A stretch of 39,693 nt of DNA from Streptomyces sp. E2N166 (GTDB lineage: Bacteria; Actinomycetota; Actinomycetes; Streptomycetales; Streptomycetaceae), in contig NZ_RAIF01000031.1 in assembly GCF_003671715.1 (NCBI RefSeq), forward strand, positions 921,362 through 961,054, in the 5' to 3' direction. The notes below the pieces were generated by a model, which searched no databases, was not told the DNA's origin, and was given only the letters and a program-made list of their open reading frames with translations. This document shows, piece by piece, positions 34,690 through 39,693 of this stretch. Every line of letters begins with the position of its first letter. Position 1 is the first letter of the stretch. A program made the position numbers and the translations under genes.

Positions 34690-34763
34690 TTACCCAACGC
34701 ATTACTTCAACTCTTGAATGAGTATCCCCACTCCGGGTCCTCAAACTCACACCTCTCGCCCTA

Positions 34764-34803
34764 TTGACTTCGAAAGTTGAAGGCATAGTCTCTGCAACGT
34801 TGC
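34764..34803 (+). promoter_or_regulatory. Candidate glcP promoter and LacI-type operator
   Basis: TTGACT followed 16 bases later by TAGTCT is a plausible promoter. Just downstream, GCAACGTTGC is a perfect 10-bp palindrome with a central CG, the form typical of LacI-family operators, placed where a bound repressor would block transcription. ACTTCGAAAGT, a near-palindrome, lies within the spacer. Confidence 0.45.
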
Positions 34804-34881
34804 TTTTACCTTCAGGTTCCTTCAGTGGCACCTCGAAGGCGATCCACCCCGGCAGCGTTGCCGGTAGCCCGAGGAGTACAC

Positions 34882-36300
34882 GTGGCCAGCACATCGCAGG
34901 CATCCAGTTCAGGAGCCAGGACGGCTCATCCCGAGCATCTCGGGCACGTCATCTTCATCGCGGCGGCGGCCGCGATGGGCGGTTTCCTGTTCGGCTACGA
35001 CAGTTCCGTGATCAACGGCGCCGTCGAGGCCATCCGGGACCGCTACGACGTCGGCTCCGCGGTGCTGGCCCAGGTCATCGCCGTCGCACTGATCGGCTGC
35101 GCCATCGGCGCCGCGACCGCCGGTCGCATCGCCGACCGCATCGGCCGCATTCGCTGCATGCAGATCGCGGCCGTCCTCTTCATCGTCAGCGCCATCGGCT
35201 CCGCACTGCCCTTCGCGCTGTGGGACCTCGCCATGTGGCGCGTCATCGGCGGCTTCGCCATCGGCATGGCCTCGGTGATCGGCCCCGCCTACATCGCCGA
35301 GGTCTCGCCGCCCGCCTACCGAGGCCGGCTCGGCTCCTTCCAGCAGGCCGCGATCGTCATCGGCATCGCCGTGTCGCAGCTGGTCAACTGGGGTCTGCTC
35401 AACGCCGCCGGCGGCGACCAGCGCGGTGAGCTGATGGGCCTGGAGGCCTGGCAGGTCATGCTCGGCGTCATGGTCATCCCGGCCGTCCTCTACGGGCTGC
35501 TCTCCTTCGCCATCCCCGAGTCCCCGCGTTTCCTGGTCTCCGTCGGCAAGCACGAGCGCGCCAAGCAGATCCTCGAAGAGGTCGAGGGCAAGGACGTGGA
35601 CTTCGACGCCCGCGTCGCCGAGATCGAGCACGCGATGCACCGCGAGGAGAAGTCCTCCTTCAAGGACCTGCTCGGCGGCAGCTTCCTCTTCAAGAAGATC
35701 GTCTGGATCGGTATCGGCCTGTCGGTCTTCCAGCAGTTCGTCGGCATCAACGTCGCGTTCTACTACTCCTCGACGCTGTGGCAGTCGGTCGGCGTCGACC
35801 CGACGCAGTCGTTCTTCTACTCGTTCACGACGTCGATCATCAACATCGTCGGCACCGTGATCGCGATGATCTTCGTGGACCGCGTCGGCCGCAAGCCGCT
35901 CGCCCTCATCGGCTCGGTCGGCATGGTGATCGGCCTGGCGCTGGAGGCCTGGGCGTTCTCCTTCGACCTGGTCGACGGCAAGCTCCCGGAGACGCAGGGC
36001 TGGGTCGCCCTGATCGCCGCCCACGTGTTCGTGCTCTTCTTCGCCCTGTCCTGGGGCGTGGTCGTCTGGGTCTTCCTCGGCGAGATGTTCCCGAACCGGC
36101 TGCGCGCCGCCGCACTGGGTGTGGCCGCCGCCGCGCAGTGGATCGCCAACTGGGCCATCACCGCGAGCTTCCCGTCGCTGGCCGAGTGGAACCTCTCCGG
36201 CACCTACGTGATCTACACGATCTTCGCCGCACTCTCCATCCCCTTCGTCCTGAAGTTCGTGAAGGAGACGAAGGGCAAGGCCCTGGAGGAGATGGGCTGA
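34882..36300 (+). CDS. glcP: Glucose permease, MFS sugar porter (GlcP)
   Basis: A 12-helix major facilitator of the sugar porter family, matching GlcP of S. coelicolor, the main glucose:H+ symporter. The 472-residue length fits. GGFLFGYDSSVINGA in helix 1, DRIGRIR between helices 2 and 3, PESPRFLV after helix 6, the helix 7 substrate motif QQFVGINVAFYYS and DRVGRKPLA between helices 8 and 9 are all present. The GTG was chosen because GAGGAG lies 5 bases upstream; an earlier in-frame start adds 19 basic residues with no ribosome site. Regulation by a LacI-type repressor is inferred from the upstream palindrome. Confidence 0.94.
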   Translation: MASTSQASSSGARTAHPEHLGHVIFIAAAAAMGGFLFGYDSSVINGAVEAIRDRYDVGSAVLAQVIAVALIGCAIGAATAGRIADRIGRIRCMQIAAVLFIVSAIGSALPFALWDLAMWRVIGGFAIGMASVIGPAYIAEVSPPAYRGRLGSFQQAAIVIGIAVSQLVNWGLLNAAGGDQRGELMGLEAWQVMLGVMVIPAVLYGLLSFAIPESPRFLVSVGKHERAKQILEEVEGKDVDFDARVAEIEHAMHREEKSSFKDLLGGSFLFKKIVWIGIGLSVFQQFVGINVAFYYSSTLWQSVGVDPTQSFFYSFTTSIINIVGTVIAMIFVDRVGRKPLALIGSVGMVIGLALEAWAFSFDLVDGKLPETQGWVALIAAHVFVLFFALSWGVVVWVFLGEMFPNRLRAAALGVAAAAQWIANWAITASFPSLAEWNLSGTYVIYTIFAALSIPFVLKFVKETKGKALEEMG

Positions 36301-36362
36301 CCGCCCGCCCCCCGAACTCGGGGAGAAGGGCCAAGTCCCCGCCGCCCCTCTCCTCGTACCGT

Positions 36363-36406
36363 CCGCCGCCCCCGGCCCGGGTCACCGCCCGGACCGGGGG
36401 CGGCGG
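36363..36406 (+). terminator. Hairpin terminator of glcP
   Basis: CCGCCGCCCCCGG and CCGGGGGCGGCGG form a perfect 13-bp stem with an 18-base loop that can pair partly. It lies about 60 bases past the glcP stop. Confidence 0.7.
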
Positions 36407-36485
36407 TGTCGTACGTTCGGGGCCGGCCCTCCTGGTCCCGGACCGGGCGGCTCACCGGACGAGGAAGCCGCCGCCTGTCTCCAGA

Positions 36486-36509
36486 GCCCGGAACCGTCCG
36501 GTTCCGGGC
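36486..36509. terminator. Second hairpin in the convergent region
   Basis: GCCCGGAACC and GGTTCCGGGC form a perfect 10-bp stem around GTCC. Position between converging genes suggests a bidirectional back-up terminator. Confidence 0.55.
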
Positions 36510-36580
36510 GAGGACTCCCACCAGCGGATCCGTGGGCGCGGGCAGGTACCCCCGGTGGGGGCGGGCGCCGCACGCACGTC

Positions 36581-36622
36581 GCCCCTCCCGCCGGCCTCGG
36601 TCAGGCTCGGCCCGGGAGGGGC
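36581..36622 (-). terminator. Hairpin terminator of the NCS1 permease gene
   Basis: GCCCCTCCCG and CGGGAGGGGC form a perfect 10-bp stem with further partial pairing inside, starting 17 bases after the permease stop on the minus strand. Confidence 0.7.
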
Positions 36623-36638
36623 GACAGGTGGCGCAGGG

Positions 36639-38093
36639 TCAGACGGTCACGGATTCGGGCTGCTCGGCCCGCTCGGCCGATGCCGTCGCCGGGACGACCA
36701 CCGGCGGCTTCGGCAGGACGACGTACAGCAGGCCGGAGATGACGACCGTGGCGACCCAGCCGAGGCCGTACTCGCCGATGAAGTTGTTCGCGGCGAGGGG
36801 GCCGGTGAACCAGTCGGACGTGGTGAACATCAGACCGGCGATCAGGCCCACCGCCCAGGCGGCGACGGCGGCGGGGGAGAAGCCCCCGCGGTACCAGTAG
36901 GCGCTGGTGCGGCCGGTGTCGGCGAGGGCGTCGCCGTCGTACTCCTTGCGGCGCAGCATGTCCGCGCCGAAGACGCCGACCCAGGCGGAGAAGGCGACCG
37001 CGAGCAGCGACAGGAAGGCGATGAAGGAGCCCATGAAGCTGGTCGCCACCAGCATCAGCACACCGCCGAAGATCAGCGAGATCACGGCGTTGACCGAGAC
37101 CGCCCAGTGCCGCGGCACGTTGAAGCCCAGGGTCTGCGCGGTGAAACCGGCCGAGTACATCGACATCGAGTTGATCAGCAGCATGCCGATCAGCGCGATC
37201 AGCAGGTACGGCACCGCGATCCAGGTCGGCAGGATCTCGCCGAGGAAGGAGACCGGGTCGGAGGCCGAGGCCAGGTCCGGCGTGGAGACGGCCATGACCA
37301 TGCCCATCAGGACCATCGGCAGGACGACGATGCCGGCGCCGCCGATCGTCACGCCCACGATCCCCTTGGAGGAGGCCGTGCGCGGCAGGTACCGGGTGAA
37401 GTCCGGGGCGGACGGGATCCAGCTGACGCCGCCGGCCGCGATCAGGCCGATGCCGGTGATCATCGCGGCCACCGAACCGGCGGACCGGTCGAACACCGCG
37501 GACCAGTCGGTGTCGACGACCAGGTAGCCGAGGACCAGTACCGAGAAGGCGGCGAAGAGGTAGGCCGCGTACTTGTTGCACTTCTGTACGGCGTTGATGC
37601 CCAGCCCGGAGATCGCGAAGGTCGCCACGACGAAGGCGAGCAGCGTGACCATGTCCAGCACGCTGTTGGCCCGGATGCCGAACACGATGTCCAGCACGGT
37701 GAGCAGGGCGTACGCGCCGGTCACCGCGTTGATCGTCTCCCACCCCCACCGGGCGATCCAGATCAGCGAACCCGGCAGCAGGTTGCCCCGCTGCCCGAAT
37801 ACCGCACGGGACAGCGCCATGCCGGGCGCGCCACCGCGCTTGCCGGCGATCCCGATCAGCCCGACCAGGCCGTAGGACAGGACCGGCGCGGCGGCCGCGA
37901 CGACGAGGGCCTGCCAGAAGTTCAGCTGGTACGCCACGACGAGGCTCGCGCCCATCGTGAGCAGCAGCACGCTGATGTTGGCGCCGACCCAGGTCGGGAA
38001 AAGCTCGCGGGTCCGGGCGGTGCGCTCGTGGTCGGGCACCTGCTCGATGCCACGTGTTTCCAGGGCGCCTTCGGTCTCGGCGGTCTTGCTCAT
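36639..38093 (-). CDS. Cytosine/purine permease, NCS1 (CodB-like) family
   Basis: A 12-helix nucleobase:cation symporter-1 protein of 484 residues. Helix 1 includes FPTWVGANISVLLLTMGASLV. Further landmarks are GMALSRAVFGQRGN, the substrate-site segment IWIARWGWETINAVTGAYALL and, mid-protein, GGVSWIPSAPDFTRYLPR, typical of cytosine permeases. It likely imports cytosine or a purine; no deaminase gene is adjacent, so the substrate is unproven. The ATG chosen gives MSKTAETEG; a longer form starting 26 codons earlier is possible and no ribosome site decides. It is divergent from ftsY. Confidence 0.9.
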   Translation of the reverse strand: MSKTAETEGALETRGIEQVPDHERTARTRELFPTWVGANISVLLLTMGASLVVAYQLNFWQALVVAAAAPVLSYGLVGLIGIAGKRGGAPGMALSRAVFGQRGNLLPGSLIWIARWGWETINAVTGAYALLTVLDIVFGIRANSVLDMVTLLAFVVATFAISGLGINAVQKCNKYAAYLFAAFSVLVLGYLVVDTDWSAVFDRSAGSVAAMITGIGLIAAGGVSWIPSAPDFTRYLPRTASSKGIVGVTIGGAGIVVLPMVLMGMVMAVSTPDLASASDPVSFLGEILPTWIAVPYLLIALIGMLLINSMSMYSAGFTAQTLGFNVPRHWAVSVNAVISLIFGGVLMLVATSFMGSFIAFLSLLAVAFSAWVGVFGADMLRRKEYDGDALADTGRTSAYWYRGGFSPAAVAAWAVGLIAGLMFTTSDWFTGPLAANNFIGEYGLGWVATVVISGLLYVVLPKPPVVVPATASAERAEQPESVTV

Positions 38094-38269
38094 GTGGGGG
38101 GTCCGTGCCTCGATCGTGGGAGAAGAGGGGGGTTGACGGGACTCTACGCGCGTTGACGTGGCCTCTTCCATCGTACTTTGATCCGACTCCTGCCATCCAG
38201 GGGCCTTTGTCCTTTAGAGGAAGCCACAAGGGGGTGCCCTCGGAGGCCATGGCTGATACTGGACGAGTT

Positions 38270-39484
38270 ATGGAAATCGTCATCCTTGCTGTAGTCATCG
38301 CCGTGGTCGTGATCGGCGCGCTCGGCGGGCTGGTCATCGGCAGTCGCCGTAAGAAGCAGCTGCCTCCGCCGCCCCCCGTCACGCCCGACATCACCGCCCC
38401 TCCGGCCGAGCCGCACGTCGGCGACGAGGCCGAGACGCCGCGCGACGAAACGCGCCGGACGATAGAGGAGGTCGACCTCCCGGACGGCGGCACCGCTCCC
38501 GCCACCGTCGAGGAGCCGCCCGTCGTCGAAGAGCTCGAGATCCCGCAGATCGAGGTTCCCGAGCCCACCGCCGGCCGTCTGGTCCGGCTCCGTGCCCGCC
38601 TCTCCCGCTCGCAGAACGCCCTCGGCAAGGGCCTGCTCACCCTGCTCTCCCGGGAGCACCTCGACGAGGACACCTGGGAGGAGATCGAGGACACGCTGCT
38701 CACCGCCGACGTCGGCGTGCAGCCCACCCAGGAGCTGGTCGAGCGGCTGCGCGAGCGGGTGAAGGTACTCGGCACCCGCACGCCCGACGAGCTGCGCACC
38801 CTGCTGCGCGAGGAGCTGATCACCCTCGTCGGCCCCGACATGGACCGCGAGGTCAAGACCGAGCCGCCGAACAGCAAGCCCGGCATCGTGATGGTCGTCG
38901 GGGTCAACGGCACCGGCAAGACCACCACCACCGGCAAGCTCGCCCGCGTCCTGGTCGCCGACGGCCGCAGCGTCGTCCTCGGCGCCGCCGACACCTTCCG
39001 TGCCGCCGCCGCCGACCAGCTGCAGACCTGGGGTGAGCGGGTCGGCGCCCACACCGTGCGCGGCCCGGAGGGCGGCGACCCGGCCTCCGTCGCCTTCGAC
39101 GCGGTCAAGGAGGGCAAGGAGATGGGCTCGGACGTCGTGCTCATCGACACCGCGGGCCGTCTGCACACCAAGACCGGCCTCATGGACGAGCTCGGCAAGG
39201 TCAAGCGCGTCGTGGAGAAGCACGCGCCGCTGGACGAGGTGCTGCTCGTGCTCGACGCCACGACCGGGCAGAACGGCCTGATCCAGGCCCGGGTCTTCGC
39301 CGAGGTCGTCGATATCACCGGCATCGTGCTCACCAAGTTGGACGGCACGGCCAAGGGCGGCATCGTGGTCGCCGTGCAGCGCGAGCTGGGCGTGCCGGTC
39401 AAGCTGATCGGGCTCGGCGAGGGCGCGGACGACCTGGCGCCGTTCGAGCCGGCGGCGTTCGTGGATGCCCTTATCGGCGAGTGA
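38270..39484 (+). CDS. ftsY: Signal recognition particle receptor FtsY
   Basis: The SRP receptor GTPase that docks ribosome-SRP complexes at the membrane. An N-terminal membrane helix (MEIVILAVVIAVVVIGALGGLVIG) precedes a Pro/Glu-rich acidic A domain (about 30-105) and the NG domain. This has G1 GVNGTGKTTT (from residue 211), DTFRAAAADQL, DTAGRLHTK, TKLDGTAKGG and GLGEGADDLAPF. The membrane helix at the very start is an actinobacterial feature absent from E. coli FtsY. The ATG given yields 404 residues; an ATG seven codons upstream (MADTGRVMEIV) is an alternative, with GGAGG too close to it. A strong hairpin follows. Confidence 0.95.
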   Translation: MEIVILAVVIAVVVIGALGGLVIGSRRKKQLPPPPPVTPDITAPPAEPHVGDEAETPRDETRRTIEEVDLPDGGTAPATVEEPPVVEELEIPQIEVPEPTAGRLVRLRARLSRSQNALGKGLLTLLSREHLDEDTWEEIEDTLLTADVGVQPTQELVERLRERVKVLGTRTPDELRTLLREELITLVGPDMDREVKTEPPNSKPGIVMVVGVNGTGKTTTTGKLARVLVADGRSVVLGAADTFRAAAADQLQTWGERVGAHTVRGPEGGDPASVAFDAVKEGKEMGSDVVLIDTAGRLHTKTGLMDELGKVKRVVEKHAPLDEVLLVLDATTGQNGLIQARVFAEVVDITGIVLTKLDGTAKGGIVVAVQRELGVPVKLIGLGEGADDLAPFEPAAFVDALIGE

Positions 39485-39543
39485 CGCTGCCGTCTGCCGG
39501 ACTCCGGCGCGCGTCCACAGGACACGCGCCCGCACGCGAACAA

Positions 39544-39575
39544 GCGCCCGCCTCCCTTGACCGGGGGGCGGGCGC
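39544..39575 (+). terminator. Hairpin terminator of ftsY
   Basis: GCGCCCGCCTCCC and GGGGGGCGGGCGC pair over 13 bp (one T-G) around TTGACC, 60 bases past the stop. The remaining 118 bases of the window are G-rich and show no recognisable gene. Confidence 0.8.
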
Positions 39576-39693
39576 CTCGCTGTGTGCGGGACCGTGGGAG
39601 GCGTGCGCGGGACGGTGGTGGATGGCGTGGGTGGGGTGCCGCGCCCGGTGCGCGCCAGGACATGGGGCGGCGGGTGGCGGGCGTGGTGCAGCG

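Larger units (their letters stand above)
36301..36638. other. Convergent intergenic region between glcP and the NCS1 permease
   Basis: About 340 bases with no gene-like frame but three strong hairpins (listed separately), arranged between two converging genes. The remaining sequence is GC-rich and featureless. Confidence 0.6.

Overview
The window is about 72% GC with strong third-position G/C bias, GTG starts and tight gene packing. Gene content and order match the conserved core of a Streptomyces chromosome, close to the S. coelicolor segment from cvnA1 (SCO5544) to ftsY (SCO5580). That assignment rests on remembered gene order and protein motifs, not on a database search. Most of the window is ordinary housekeeping sequence. 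I found no phage, CRISPR, biosynthetic cluster or obvious new multi-gene system; the points of interest are small and mostly lie in intergenic DNA.

Left part (1-11.8 kb). A conservon sensor kinase (cvnA1, minus strand, cut by the window edge) is followed by a 600-base leader region and a 62-codon gene with a duplicated ANPRRTTL motif. Next come a fumarylacetoacetase-family enzyme overlapping gltX, a HAD phosphatase, and five tRNA genes (Gln-Glu-Glu-Gln-Glu). All five tRNAs are expected substrates of the GltX encoded just upstream. Then come the IclR-type regulator ndgR divergent from leuCD, a 76-aa protein, and hupS, an HU protein with a histone-H1-like lysine tail.

Middle part (11.6-23.9 kb). 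cofC (coenzyme F420 synthesis) and a 67-aa partner run leftward. plsC-gpsA, with overlapping start and stop, supply glycerolipid precursors; ddlA makes D-Ala-D-Ala. A decayed DUF3515 lipoprotein gene and a stand-alone Lrp ligand-binding domain precede overlapping thiL-thiD (thiamine). Next are rpmB, a FakA-like kinase, recG, rsmD and coaD.

Right part (24-39.7 kb). This is the actinobacterial block sepIVA-like / yceD (DUF177) / rpmF / rnc / mutM / acyP / smc / ftsY, which Mycobacterium also keeps in nearly this order. It combines septum-associated coiled coils, ribosome parts, RNase III, base-excision repair, chromosome condensation and the SRP receptor. Accessory genes interrupt it: a MITE-like palindrome at the mutM stop codon, an HxlR regulator, a secreted CAP/SCP protein, a 70-aa coiled-coil protein just before smc, the glucose permease glcP and an NCS1 cytosine/purine permease.

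Strong hairpin terminators follow gltX, the tRNA array, leuD, hupS, ddlA, rpmB, rnc, the pre-smc small gene, glcP, the NCS1 permease and ftsY. Several promoters carry repeated or palindromic elements (before ORF62, the CAP gene/acyP, smc and glcP), and these are the best leads for new biology here.
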